Source: Paraburkholderia sp. LEh10
GTDB taxonomy: Bacteria; Pseudomonadota; Gammaproteobacteria; Burkholderiales; Burkholderiaceae
Assembly (NCBI RefSeq): GCF_017814945.1
Contig: NZ_JAGIPX010000041.1
Span: forward strand, 1 to 64,000
DNA length: 64,000 nt
Direction: 5' to 3'
Shown: piece by piece, positions 18,033-26,609 of the stretch
Numbering within the stretch: position 1 is the stretch's first letter
Layout: every line of letters starts with the position of its first letter
Made by a program: the position numbers and the translations under genes
The notes under the pieces: generated by a model
The model's input: the letters and a program-made list of their open reading frames with translations, nothing else
The model's database searches: none
Told to the model about the DNA's origin: nothing

Positions 18033-18085
18033 AAAATCTCGAAAATGTGCATAGAATGCACTTAGTTGAATTAAAACGAGATTTT
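18033..18085. promoter_or_regulatory. mhpR-mhpA intergenic operators
   Basis: A palindrome GTGCAT-AGA-ATGCAC lies at 18047-18061. It resembles the GTGCA-containing MhpR target of E. coli and is the likely IclR-type operator. Around it, AAAATCTCG (18033-18041) and CGAGATTTT (18077-18085) form a perfect 9-base inverted repeat 35 bases apart, which could bind a second dimer or allow looping. Confidence 0.5.
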
Positions 18086-18089
18086 CGAC

Positions 18090-18911
18090 GTGACGACGTA
18101 CACGAACGTACGAGGATTGGCGCGCGGCCTGCAGGTTCTGAAGGCGCTGAACGCGATGGAAAACGGCCGCGCGACGAGCCAGCAGATCGCGGATATCACG
18201 GGCCTGCATCGCACGACGGTGCGACGTTTGCTGGAGACGTTGATGGAAGAAGGCTTCGTGCGTCGAAGCAATTCCGACGATAGCTTCCGGCTGACGCTCG
18301 CCGTGCGTACGTTGAGCGAAGGTTTTACGGATACTGAACGAATCGCAACTGTCGCGCCGCCGATCATGGGTCAACTGCTGCAACGCGTCGCTTGGCCATC
18401 GGACCTCACGACGCCCGATGGCGACGCGATGATCATCCGCGAGACCACGCATCGCTTCAGTCAGTTGTCGTTTCACCGCGCGATGGTGGGACGCCGTCTG
18501 CCGATTCTGCTGACGGCGGCGGGACGCGCGTACTTCGCGATGTGCCCCGACGAAGAACGCGAGGACATCCTCGAATTGCTACGTTCGGGCGCGGGCGGCG
18601 AGGAACAGCAGGCGCTCGCGAGCAACGATGCACTCGTGCGGCGTCTGGTCAAACGCGTGCGCGACGATGGCTTCGGTTCGAATCAGGGAGATTGGGCCGC
18701 GCAAGCGAAGATCGGCGCAGTCGCAGTGGCGATCGTCTCGCACGAGCGAGTGCTGGCGAGCCTGAATGTCGTTTTTCTGTCGCGCGCGGTGAGCCTCGCG
18801 GATGCGACGCGGCGTTATGTGCCCGAGTTGCAGAAGGCAGCAGAGGAAATGGCGGAGGCACTCGATGCCATCGAGTCAAAAGCCAGGTCCGGGGACGCTT
18901 CGTCTTCGTGA
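18090..18911 (+). CDS. mhpR: MhpR-type IclR regulator of the mhp operon
   Basis: A 273-residue IclR-family regulator starting at GTG 18090. The winged helix-turn-helix is at about residues 20-65 (TSQQIADITGLHRTTVRRLL), followed by an effector domain containing GRRLPILLTAAGRAYFA. It diverges from mhpA. In E. coli the orthologue activates mhp with 3-(3-hydroxyphenyl)propionate. Here that role is inferred from similarity and position. Confidence 0.9.
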   Translation: MTTYTNVRGLARGLQVLKALNAMENGRATSQQIADITGLHRTTVRRLLETLMEEGFVRRSNSDDSFRLTLAVRTLSEGFTDTERIATVAPPIMGQLLQRVAWPSDLTTPDGDAMIIRETTHRFSQLSFHRAMVGRRLPILLTAAGRAYFAMCPDEEREDILELLRSGAGGEEQQALASNDALVRRLVKRVRDDGFGSNQGDWAAQAKIGAVAVAIVSHERVLASLNVVFLSRAVSLADATRRYVPELQKAAEEMAEALDAIESKARSGDASSS

Positions 18912-19067
18912 CCACGAAGCCCCCTACACGACCTCACATCGCCGTCAGATGCGCAGCCGCCGACATTTTGCGCTCCACCGATCTTGCTCATAGGCGGAAG
19001 CCATATACGACTATATGATTATCAGCGCCTCAAAGACTGTTCGCCAACACGCTGGCGGTAGACGAGT
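18912..19067. other. Intergenic region after mhpR
   Basis: Spacer between mhpR and the convergent small ORF. No hairpin followed by a T tract was recognised. Confidence 0.25.
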
Positions 19068-19346
19068 TCAGGCTCTTCGCGGTAGAAGGCCGGCGCATCC
19101 CTTTCCTGTGTCCAGGTTGCGAGCTACACGCTCTTTGGCAGATCGAATTGCGTGATCAAAGTTGCCGTCTGTAGCAACATGACGATGGTCAACGCTCACT
19201 AGCCAGCTACCGTCAGCAAAGCACCAACGAATTCGACGTTCCTGCACCAGCTCAGCAAACCATCGCCAGATATCCGCATCCTCGGCATTGGCCGCGTTCG
19301 CCGCGACTTGCCGTATCTGATTTGCGCGATCCAATGCTACCTCCAT
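19068..19346 (-). CDS. Small hypothetical protein
   Basis: A 92-residue frame beginning MEVALDRANQIRQVAANAAN, then EDADIWRWFAELVQERRIRW. Amino-acid composition is protein-like, but the ribosome binding site is poor and I recognise no family. It lies between the mhp and second catabolic clusters and could also be a remnant. Confidence 0.35.
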   Translation of the reverse strand: MEVALDRANQIRQVAANAANAEDADIWRWFAELVQERRIRWCFADGSWLVSVDHRHVATDGNFDHAIRSAKERVARNLDTGKGCAGLLPRRA

Positions 19347-19369
19347 CGATGAAAGCGATGAACGAGTCG

Positions 19370-19789
19370 TCACCGGGCGACGATCATGCAGACCGCCGAG
19401 GCCGTCGCCACGAGCTTGTCGGTTTGCCACAGTTCGCCATTGACGTTGCACACGCCGCGCCCGCGGCGCACCAGTTCCGCGCGCCCAAGCAGCCGGCCTG
19501 CCTTTGCGGGCCGAAGGAACGTGGTGTTCAGGCTGAGCGTGGCGCAGTGCTCGCCATTCGCCAGCGTCGAGGTGACGAGCGTAGCCGTGACGTCGTCGAG
19601 CATCGCGGCCAGCATGCCGCCCTGCACATGTCCCGCCGGGTTCAGAAACGCCGGCGCGCCAACGTAAGCGATTTCAAGCGCGCTATCTTCCAGCGACACA
19701 TATTCACCGCCCAGCGTCGTCGTAATCGGCGGCGCTCCTGAGTTGGTGCCGTAAAGTCGCGAGCGGATCGCGTCATCGTCGATTTTCAT
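19370..19789 (-). CDS. PaaI-type hotdog thioesterase
   Basis: A 139-residue hotdog-fold thioesterase predicted to release CoA from acyl or aromatic CoA esters. The signature FLNPAGHVQGGMLAAMLDD carries the HxxGG substrate motif and the catalytic Asp. LNTTFLRPAKAGRLLGRAEL is the usual later strand. It is the last gene of the leftward catabolic operon, about 80 bases after the hydratase, and may recycle CoA from dead-end intermediates. Confidence 0.82.
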   Translation of the reverse strand: MKIDDDAIRSRLYGTNSGAPPITTTLGGEYVSLEDSALEIAYVGAPAFLNPAGHVQGGMLAAMLDDVTATLVTSTLANGEHCATLSLNTTFLRPAKAGRLLGRAELVRRGRGVCNVNGELWQTDKLVATASAVCMIVAR

Positions 19790-19869
19790 GAGTCTCCGGA
19801 TCTGCTTGTAAAGGTCGCGACGAAGCCGGCACGACCGTTGTATCTCAACCTGCTTGTCCGCCTATGCGC

Positions 19870-20655
19870 CTATTCGCCTCGAAATACCGGTTTGCGGTTT
19901 TCTTTCCTGGCGAGCACGGCTTCGCGCAGATCGTGCGAGGCGTCCGCCTGTGCTACGTCGCGCGCGAACTCGTCTTCGTCGAAAGTCCCGTGCGCAATCC
20001 GGTTCAGATGCTTCTTCATGCCGAGAAGCGCAAGCGGCGCCATGCAGGCCAGCTCGCCGCTCAGCCGCTCCACTTCGTCGCGCAACGCGTCGGGCGCAAC
20101 GACGGTATCGAGAAAGCCGCATGCCTGCATCTGCGCGGCATCGAGCGTCGCGGCCGTGAGCAGCAGTTTTTTCGCCATGTTCAATCCGAGCCGGGAAACA
20201 TAGCGCTGCAAGCCGCCGCGATAGAACAGCAGCCCAAGACGGGCGGCAGGCACGAACATCTGACTCGTTTCGACGCCGATGCGAAAATCACACGCAAGCG
20301 CGAGATCGGTCGCGCCGCCGTACACGCCGCCGTTGATCGCGGCGATCGTCACCGGACGCGCTTGCTCCAGTTCGTTCGCGAGCGCTTCGAAGCTTGCCCC
20401 CGCATTGCCGTCCGCGAGTCTGCCGATGTTGAAGCCCGCGCAGAACTGCGGACCTTCGGCGCATAGCCGCAACACGAGCACATCGCGCTGCGCATTCACA
20501 TCACGAATGAAGCCGCGCAACGTAGCGAGGTCTTCGGGTTCGAGCCGGTTCGCCATCTCAGGACGGTGCAGCGTGATCGTCGCGATCGGACCGGCGACAA
20601 GAAGTTCAGGCGCGAGTCCAGGCGAACGAAAGGATTGGTCGGATTTCGCAGTCAT
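19870..20655 (-). CDS. Enoyl-CoA hydratase/isomerase family protein
   Basis: A 261-residue crotonase-fold protein. ITLHRPEMANRL is the entry strand, LCAEGPQFCAGFNIGRLADG the first oxyanion strand, and AINGGVYGGATDLALACDFR the second. The ATG at 20655 lies 7 bases after the rraA-like stop. Its acidic residues differ from canonical hydratases, so it could be a hydratase, isomerase or C-C lyase. It belongs to the leftward operon. Confidence 0.82.
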   Translation of the reverse strand: MTAKSDQSFRSPGLAPELLVAGPIATITLHRPEMANRLEPEDLATLRGFIRDVNAQRDVLVLRLCAEGPQFCAGFNIGRLADGNAGASFEALANELEQARPVTIAAINGGVYGGATDLALACDFRIGVETSQMFVPAARLGLLFYRGGLQRYVSRLGLNMAKKLLLTAATLDAAQMQACGFLDTVVAPDALRDEVERLSGELACMAPLALLGMKKHLNRIAHGTFDEDEFARDVAQADASHDLREAVLARKENRKPVFRGE

Positions 20656-20662
20656 CGTCGGC

Positions 20663-21325
20663 TCAGCGGAAGTGATAGATCTGCATTGTGGTCTCGCCAG
20701 CCTCGATGCGCTTGCAGATCGCCGCTTCGTCGGCCTCGCGCATCGCTGCCTTATCGATGACGTCAGCCGCACGCGCGCGCGGAACGACGACGACGCCATC
20801 ACGGTCGCCGACGACCAGATCGCCGGCATGCACCGTCACGTTGCCGATCATCACCGGCTCGTTGATCCAGCCGATTGCGCCGTAATCCTTGCCCGTGCCG
20901 CGAATCGAGAGCCCGCGCGAGAACACCGGGAAGCCGATCGCTTCGAGCAAATCCGCATCGCGCACAAAGCCGTCGATCACAAGGCCCGCGAGCCCGCGCA
21001 CCTTCGCGGCCGTCGTCATGACTTCGCCCCAGTACCCGTGTTCGTAGACGCCGCTCGTGTAGACCACCAGCACGTCGCCAGGCTGTGCGAGATCGAGCGC
21101 GCGATGCAGCCAGAGGTTGTCGCCGCCAGGCGAGTGCACGGTCAGCGCCGTGCCGCAGATCCTGAAGTCCGGCGCGACCGGCTTGATCGCCGCAGGCAGC
21201 GCGCCGATCTTGCCGCCCGCTTCGTGCAGCGTCGCCGCGGCCAGCTCGCGCGCCCTCTCGACCAGTCTTGCCTCGACGCGTTCTATCTTGGTGCGGATCG
21301 TCGTCTTCGAATCGTGTTCTTTCAT
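20663..21325 (-). CDS. RraA-family aldolase/decarboxylase, copy 1
   Basis: A 220-residue protein of the RraA/HMG-aldolase family, which cleaves 4-hydroxy-4-methyl-2-oxoglutarate or 4-carboxy-4-hydroxy-2-oxoadipate and decarboxylates oxaloacetate. Seen: RICGTALTVHSPGGDN, YWGEVMTTAAKVRGLAGLVI and GFVRDADLL. The family's acidic residue three positions after RD is Leu here, so activity may differ. Its ATG overlaps the copy 2 stop (ATGA). Confidence 0.82.
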   Translation of the reverse strand: MKEHDSKTTIRTKIERVEARLVERARELAAATLHEAGGKIGALPAAIKPVAPDFRICGTALTVHSPGGDNLWLHRALDLAQPGDVLVVYTSGVYEHGYWGEVMTTAAKVRGLAGLVIDGFVRDADLLEAIGFPVFSRGLSIRGTGKDYGAIGWINEPVMIGNVTVHAGDLVVGDRDGVVVVPRARAADVIDKAAMREADEAAICKRIEAGETTMQIYHFR

Positions 21326-21990
21326 GCCTGTTTCTCCCGCGTCTGCAACTGGTGGTACTTGAACTGTTTGCGCGCCTCATCCAGTCGCGAGCCGTCGCGG
21401 CAAGCTGCGCGTATTGCTTCTTCCGCGCGGTGAATGGCTTGCGCTGCGTCGAGCACGGCGTCTTCGTAATCCCGCGGAATCACGACCACGCCGTCCGCGT
21501 CGCCGCGCAGGATGTCGCCGGGCTGCACGCGCGCGTCGCCGATGTTGACGGGAATGTTGGTCGCTTCGACCTGCACGCGGTCCTTGCCGGTGCGCATCCA
21601 GTGATCGCGGCTGAAGACGGGATAGCCGAGCTTCAGGCACATCGACACATCGCGGCAGATCCCGTTGATCACCGTGCCGGCAAGGCCGCGTCGATGCGCG
21701 ATCTCGGTCAGGATGTCGCCCCAGACGGTCGCGTCCTCGCGCCCGCCGTTGTCAAGCACGACGACGGCGCCGGGCGGCACGTCGTCGATATAGTCGCCCA
21801 CCGTGCCGGGCGGATTCGCAGCCGGACCGTATTTGAGCGTCCAGGCGCGGCCCGCGAGCCGGAAGTCGGTGCTGCGCGCCTTGATTTTGTAGCACTGGCC
21901 GTTGATGCCAAGCTTGTCGAGTGCATCGGAGAGCGTGGCCGTGTCGAGCTTGCTGGCGCGCTCGACGTTGCGCTTGTCGTTCGTCGTCAT
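21322..21990 (-). CDS. RraA-family aldolase/decarboxylase, copy 2
   Basis: A 222-residue RraA-type protein. Seen: LDTATLSDALDKLGINGQCY, VPPGAVVVLDNGGREDATVW and GICRDVSMCLKLGYPVFSRD. The acidic residue expected in RDxxE/D is Met. The paralogues are clearly diverged, so this is not a recent duplication. It sits third from last in the operon and overlaps copy 1 by four bases. Confidence 0.82.
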   Translation of the reverse strand: MTTNDKRNVERASKLDTATLSDALDKLGINGQCYKIKARSTDFRLAGRAWTLKYGPAANPPGTVGDYIDDVPPGAVVVLDNGGREDATVWGDILTEIAHRRGLAGTVINGICRDVSMCLKLGYPVFSRDHWMRTGKDRVQVEATNIPVNIGDARVQPGDILRGDADGVVVIPRDYEDAVLDAAQAIHRAEEAIRAACRDGSRLDEARKQFKYHQLQTREKQA

Positions 21991-22023
21991 GGTGTCAGTT
22001 GTATCCGTGGATTGAGAATGCGT

Positions 22024-22677
22024 TCAGGTGAGCATGTGTTCGTAATTGCCACCCATCACCTTGCCGACAGGCGTGCCCGAAAGAATGGCCTTTGCCATCG
22101 CGGCTTCCCTGGCGACGATCGTCTCGGCGGCTTCGAGCACGCGTTCGATGTCGCTGGCGCGAACGAAGATCACGGCACTGTTGTCGGCCACGACGTAGTC
22201 GCCCGCTTCCACCTTCACGTCGCCGATCTGCACCGCTACGTTGGTGCCCTGCTCGACGACGCGCCCGCGCGCCGTGCGTGCAGTCGTCGCGCGGCTGAAT
22301 ACGGGCAGTTCATAGCCGATCGCTTCGTCGATATCGCGCACGGGACCATCGGCCACCACGCCCGCGACTTCGCGCACTTTCGCGGCAAGCGAGAGCAGGC
22401 CGCCCCAGCAACCGGCTTCCACACCGCTGCGCTGCTCGACGACGATCACGTTGTCGCCATCGGCCTGTTCGATCGCGGTGCAGCCGAGATGCACGGGCGG
22501 TCCGGGCGGCGCTTCGCCCGTGCCGAGCTTGACGGTGATCGCGCGGCCCGCGACGCGGCCCGTGCCCGAGCGTTGCGGCAGTCCGCTCACGACGCCCGTC
22601 AGTTTCAGTTTGTCGAGCGCGTCCGAGACGGCGCAGCAATCGAGCCTGCGAAGGCGCTGTACGTTTTGGTCAGCCAT
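22024..22677 (-). CDS. RraA-family aldolase/decarboxylase, copy 3
   Basis: A 217-residue RraA-type protein starting MADQNVQRLRRLDCCAVSDA. The ATG at 22677 is chosen because GGAAG precedes it, rather than an in-frame TTG at 22701. It is the only copy of the three with the full RD-x2-E arrangement (GPVRDIDEAIGY), so it is the best candidate for a catalytic 4-carboxy-4-hydroxy-2-oxoadipate aldolase making pyruvate and oxaloacetate. It follows the dioxygenase. Confidence 0.85.
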   Translation of the reverse strand: MADQNVQRLRRLDCCAVSDALDKLKLTGVVSGLPQRSGTGRVAGRAITVKLGTGEAPPGPPVHLGCTAIEQADGDNVIVVEQRSGVEAGCWGGLLSLAAKVREVAGVVADGPVRDIDEAIGYELPVFSRATTARTARGRVVEQGTNVAVQIGDVKVEAGDYVVADNSAVIFVRASDIERVLEAAETIVAREAAMAKAILSGTPVGKVMGGNYEHMLT

Positions 22678-22708
22678 GTTGTTTTCTTCCGTAGATGTCA
22701 ATGCAGGA

Positions 22709-23707
22709 TCAGGCCAGCGTGCGCCACGCGGCGAAGCAGAGACCCGTGCCCGTCAGCGCGGGGCTGCGGTAGCCCGGCGTATAAGAGACCCATTCGAGAT
22801 CGAGGGACTTCACCGCTTCCACCGCAATGATCCAGTTGCGGATTTCCGAGCTGCCCGCCTGCAACTGCTTCGGATCGAGCGCGGCGAGCCATGTGCTGTC
22901 CTTGCGGCGGATTGCATCGATGATGCCGCTGTCGAGTTCCTCGTCCACGACGAAGTGCGAGAGCCCGCCTGATGCAAGCACGCCCACGCGCAGGTCTTCG
23001 GGGTACGCGTCGATCAGCTCGCGCAACGCGGCCCCAAGCTGGATACAACGGCGCGGCGTGGGTTGATTAGGTGGGTCGAACGTATTCACGATTACGGGGA
23101 TGACGGGCAAATCGAGCCCTTGCAGATAGCGCCGATGAATGAACGAGAATGCATGGCCTTCATACTGTCCGCGTTCCAGGCCATCCATTGCCGCGATATC
23201 GAAGTCGCGCTCGCAGAGTTCGCGGATCATCCAGCGCGCCATCGTCGACCTGACGGGATAGTTCACGTCAGCATCGGGCTCCTGGCGCATCGTGCGGGCG
23301 CGCGCGTACCAGCTATCGTTCGGGCTCGTCTCGCGCTTTGCGTTGCGGATCGTCTCGCCGTAATAGATCGCGAAGGCCGGATTATTCGTCGTGCGGAACA
23401 ACTCGGTCTGATCGTCGCCGACGACGATCAGCACGTCGAGCTTTGCGGCTCGAATGCGCTCGCGCAGTTCGTCCATTGCCGTCTCGGCCTGATCGAAGCG
23501 CTCGCCCATGCGCTCGGGCGTGACCATCGCTTCGGCGTCGGCGGGCGCGCGTTCCAGCAGATCGCCGTACGTGACATGATTGCCCGCCTTGTCGAAGTAA
23601 TGTGGGTTCTTCGGGTCCACCGCACGGAAACCGTGCTGCCAGTCTTCGCGTTGCGACACCAGCATGATGCTGTGCGACGAGCCGAATGCGGCTACGAGGC
23701 GTGCCAT
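22709..23707 (-). CDS. Class III extradiol ring-cleavage dioxygenase (LigB fold)
   Basis: A 332-residue enzyme of the protocatechuate 4,5-dioxygenase/gallate dioxygenase superfamily. The N-terminal FGSSHSIML supplies a metal histidine, and IVVGDDQTELF, GHAFSFIHRRYL and LASGGLSHFVVDEEL are the expected core motifs. The ATG at 23707 has an excellent site (AAAGGAGG). Next to RraA-type aldolases, a carboxylated catechol such as gallate or protocatechuate is a plausible ring substrate, but this is inference. Confidence 0.85.
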   Translation of the reverse strand: MARLVAAFGSSHSIMLVSQREDWQHGFRAVDPKNPHYFDKAGNHVTYGDLLERAPADAEAMVTPERMGERFDQAETAMDELRERIRAAKLDVLIVVGDDQTELFRTTNNPAFAIYYGETIRNAKRETSPNDSWYARARTMRQEPDADVNYPVRSTMARWMIRELCERDFDIAAMDGLERGQYEGHAFSFIHRRYLQGLDLPVIPVIVNTFDPPNQPTPRRCIQLGAALRELIDAYPEDLRVGVLASGGLSHFVVDEELDSGIIDAIRRKDSTWLAALDPKQLQAGSSEIRNWIIAVEAVKSLDLEWVSYTPGYRSPALTGTGLCFAAWRTLA

Positions 23708-23753
23708 TTGGCCTCCTTTCGTTGAGTGTTTTGAGCGTTCTCTTGCGTCACGT

Positions 23754-24983
23754 TCAGACGACGAACGCCGCGCGCCATTGTTCGATCTGTTCATCCGCGT
23801 AGCCCAGCTCACGCAGAATGGCCTGCGTGTGCTCGCCCTGCTCAGGCGCAAGTCGTGGCGATGCCTCGCGCGGATAGCGCGACAACCGGAACGGCTGACC
23901 GACGAACGCAACCTGTCCGCGTTCCGGCAAGTCGACGGGCCAGGCCATGCCGAGATGCTTGACCTGCGGGTCGTCGAACACTTCATCGATGCGGTGGATC
24001 GGTCCGCAAGGCACGCCCGCCTTGAGCAGGACGGCTGTCCATTCCTGCGTCGTGCGGGTCTTGAAGACTTCGCCGACCGCGCGATTCACCGCGTCGCGGT
24101 TCTCCACGCGGGCGGGATCGGAATCGAAACCCGGCGCGCGAGCAAGATGGTCGAGACCGAGCGCCTCGCACAGGCGCGTCCACATCGTCTGGCCGATGGC
24201 AGCGAGGTTGAGATAGCCGTCGCGGGTTGCGAATACGCCCGTCGGCACTGTCAGCGGATGCTCGTTGCCGACCTGCTGCGGCACCTTCCTGTCCACCAGC
24301 CATTGCGCGGCCTGAAAGTCGAGCATCGCGATCTGCGCTTCGAGCAGCGACGTCTGCACCCACTGTCCTTCGCCCGATGCTTCGCGTTCGAGCAGCGCCG
24401 TCAGGATCGCCATTGCGCAGAAGTGCCCCGCGCACAGGTCCGCGATCGGAATGCCGACGCGCATCGGGCCTTCGCCCGGCTTGCCCGTCACGCTCATGAG
24501 GCCGCCCATGCCTTGCGCGATCGAGTCGAAGCCGGGCCACTTCGCATAGGGGCCGTCCTGCCCGAAGCCCGAGATGCTCGCGTAGACGAGACGCGGATTG
24601 ATCTCGCGCAGCGCATCGGGACTGATGCCGAGACGGTCCTTCACATCGGGCCGGAAGTTCTCGATGAACACGTCGGCGCGCCGGACCAGGTCGAACAGAA
24701 TCTCGCGGCCCGCCGGGTCCTTCATGTTCAGCGTGAGGCTTTCCTTGTTGCGATGCAGGTTTTCATAATCGGCGCGATTGTGGTCGCGCCCGCCGATCAT
24801 GTCGTCGCCGCCTGGCGCGCCGGACGGAATCTCAAGCTTGATCACGCGCGCGCCCATGTCGGCGAAAAGGCGCATTGCGGTTGGACCGGCGCGCACGCGC
24901 GAAGCGTCGATGATCGTGAAGCGCGACAGTGCGCCTTTGCGCGCGGCGGCGGCGGTTTGGGTATCGCTGAATGCGTCGTTCAT
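23754..24983 (-). CDS. CaiB/BaiF family (type III) CoA-transferase
   Basis: A 409-residue type III CoA-transferase. The N-terminal region (RVRAGPTAMRLFADMGARVI) and YENLHRNKESLTLNMKDPAG are typical. The catalytic Asp lies in KWPGFDSIAQGMGGLMSVTG. The enzyme moves CoA between carboxylic acids, here probably between a pathway thioester and an incoming or ring-shortened acid. The start at 24983 follows GAGGA. It is in the leftward operon, 10 bases after the DUF35 gene. Confidence 0.88.
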   Translation of the reverse strand: MNDAFSDTQTAAAARKGALSRFTIIDASRVRAGPTAMRLFADMGARVIKLEIPSGAPGGDDMIGGRDHNRADYENLHRNKESLTLNMKDPAGREILFDLVRRADVFIENFRPDVKDRLGISPDALREINPRLVYASISGFGQDGPYAKWPGFDSIAQGMGGLMSVTGKPGEGPMRVGIPIADLCAGHFCAMAILTALLEREASGEGQWVQTSLLEAQIAMLDFQAAQWLVDRKVPQQVGNEHPLTVPTGVFATRDGYLNLAAIGQTMWTRLCEALGLDHLARAPGFDSDPARVENRDAVNRAVGEVFKTRTTQEWTAVLLKAGVPCGPIHRIDEVFDDPQVKHLGMAWPVDLPERGQVAFVGQPFRLSRYPREASPRLAPEQGEHTQAILRELGYADEQIEQWRAAFVV

Positions 24984-24993
24984 GAGCGCGTCC

Positions 24994-25449
24994 TCAGGCC
25001 GGAGTGAACATGGGAACGGGATAGCCGCCGTCGCTCGGCTTGAACACGACCTGCACGCGATGGCCGATCGCAAGCATCGACGGATCGCAATCGACGAGAT
25101 TGGTCAGCATCGTCACGCCTTCGTCGAGCGTCACGTAGGCGAGCGTGTAACGCGCGTCGTCCTTGCCCATTGTGCTGTACGAGTAAATTTCACCCTTGCC
25201 CGCCGATTCGATCCATGCGGTATTCGCGCTCAGGCAGTGCGGGCAGATGTCGCGAGGGTAATAGTGCGTCTCGCCGCAGTCCGCGCAGCGCTTCACGAGC
25301 AGACGCCCTTCGTTTGCCGCTGCCCAGAACGGCAGTGCTTCGGGCAGCGCACGCGGCGCGGGAATGCGGCGCGGACCGGCGGGCTTGCTTGCGACCTTGT
25401 CTGCGGCCTTGTCCATCGATGGTTTCTGATTAGTCGTACTCATCGTCAT
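24994..25449 (-). CDS. DUF35-type Zn-ribbon/OB-fold protein
   Basis: A 151-residue partner protein. The Zn ribbon is CADCGETHYYPRDICPHC (Cx2C-x10-Cx2C), followed by the acyl-CoA-binding OB fold with GEIYSYSTMGKDDARYTLAY. Such proteins pair with SCP2-type thiolases or with Ltp2-type aldolases. The ATG at 25449 overlaps the thiolase stop (ATGA); an ATG at 25443 is an alternative start. Confidence 0.85.
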   Translation of the reverse strand: MTMSTTNQKPSMDKAADKVASKPAGPRRIPAPRALPEALPFWAAANEGRLLVKRCADCGETHYYPRDICPHCLSANTAWIESAGKGEIYSYSTMGKDDARYTLAYVTLDEGVTMLTNLVDCDPSMLAIGHRVQVVFKPSDGGYPVPMFTPA

Positions 25450-26609
25450 ACCCGTTCCAAAATGAGCGTTGCGGCCGTATGACGCGACGCCAGCGCGCCG
25501 CCGATGCCGTTCGCAAGCGCAAGGTCGCAGTTCGGCACCTGCACGGCGGGATGCGCTTCGCCGCGCAACTGGCGCACGGCTTCGATGACTTTCGTCACGC
25601 CGCCGCGATTGGCGGGATGGTTGTTGCACAATCCGCCGCCGTCGGTGTTGAAAGGCAGCTTGCCGACGCCCGAAATCAGGCCGCCGTCCTGCACGAAGCG
25701 CCCACCCTCGCCCTTTTTGCAGAAACCGAGATCCTCCAACTGCATCAGCACGGTGATCGTGAAGCTGTCATAGAGCGACGCGTACTTGATATCGGCGGAC
25801 GTGACTCCTGCCTCGGCGAACGCCGCCGCGCCCGACCACTTTGCCGCGGACCACGTCAGATCGATCTTGCCGCCAGCAGCGTGCTTCGGCGCTTCGCCGC
25901 TGCCGCGCACCTTGACGAGCGGCCGCCTGAGCGCCTTCGCAATCTCCGGACGCGCGACGATCAGCGCGCCGCCGCCGTCGCTCATCACGCAGCAATCGAG
26001 ACGATGCAGCGGATCGGCGACCATCGGCGAATTCACCACGTCCTCGACGGTCACGACGTTGCGCAGCATCGCGTTCGGATTGTGCTGCGCGTGATGCGAA
26101 GCCGCGACCTTGATCCACGCGAGCTGTTCGCTCGTCGTGCCGTATTCGTGCATATGCCGTTTCGCGACCATGCCGTACAGGTTCAGCGTCGACGGACCGA
26201 ATGGCAGTTCGAACTGCACGTCGGGCGCGTCGGGATCGGGCGCCTTCAGCGCGAGCGCAGCGCCCGCGGCGCGTGGACGGCCCGCCAGTGTAATCAATGC
26301 GACGTTGCAGCGGCCCGCCGCGATCGCCTCGGCCGCGTGCGCGACGTGAAGGATCGGCGCCGATCCGCCGCACTCGGTCGAATCGACATGGCGCAGCTTC
26401 AGGCCGAGATATTCGGCAATCGTCGTGTTGCCGAGACCGGGTGCATCGCCGGCGCAGAAATAACCGTCGATGTCGTCCTTCGTGAGGCCCGCGTCTTCGA
26501 GCGCGCCCTTTGCCACATCGGCGTGCAGGCGCGCCACGGACAGGTCGTCCGCCTTGCGCGTCGGATGCTCGTAGGCGCCGACGATGTACGCTTGTCCGTT
26601 CAGGCTCAT
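25446..26609 (-). CDS. SCP2-type thiolase or acyl-CoA retro-aldolase
   Basis: A 387-residue thiolase-superfamily protein. The nucleophile-region Cys is in DSTECGGSAP, followed by GGGLCNNHPANRGGVTKV with the His, and PNCDLALANGIGGALASR near the end. It overlaps both neighbours by four bases (ATGA). With the DUF35 partner it could be a beta-ketothiolase for side-chain shortening. The alternative is a retro-aldolase like Ltp2 of steroid catabolism. The retained Cys and His favour thiolysis. Confidence 0.85.
   Translation of the reverse strand: MSLNGQAYIVGAYEHPTRKADDLSVARLHADVAKGALEDAGLTKDDIDGYFCAGDAPGLGNTTIAEYLGLKLRHVDSTECGGSAPILHVAHAAEAIAAGRCNVALITLAGRPRAAGAALALKAPDPDAPDVQFELPFGPSTLNLYGMVAKRHMHEYGTTSEQLAWIKVAASHHAQHNPNAMLRNVVTVEDVVNSPMVADPLHRLDCCVMSDGGGALIVARPEIAKALRRPLVKVRGSGEAPKHAAGGKIDLTWSAAKWSGAAAFAEAGVTSADIKYASLYDSFTITVLMQLEDLGFCKKGEGGRFVQDGGLISGVGKLPFNTDGGGLCNNHPANRGGVTKVIEAVRQLRGEAHPAVQVPNCDLALANGIGGALASRHTAATLILERV

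Noticed and set aside
16651..18054. 467-codon open frame on the plus strand
   Set aside because: Antisense to mhpA, with low-complexity Arg/Ala/Val content and no motif.
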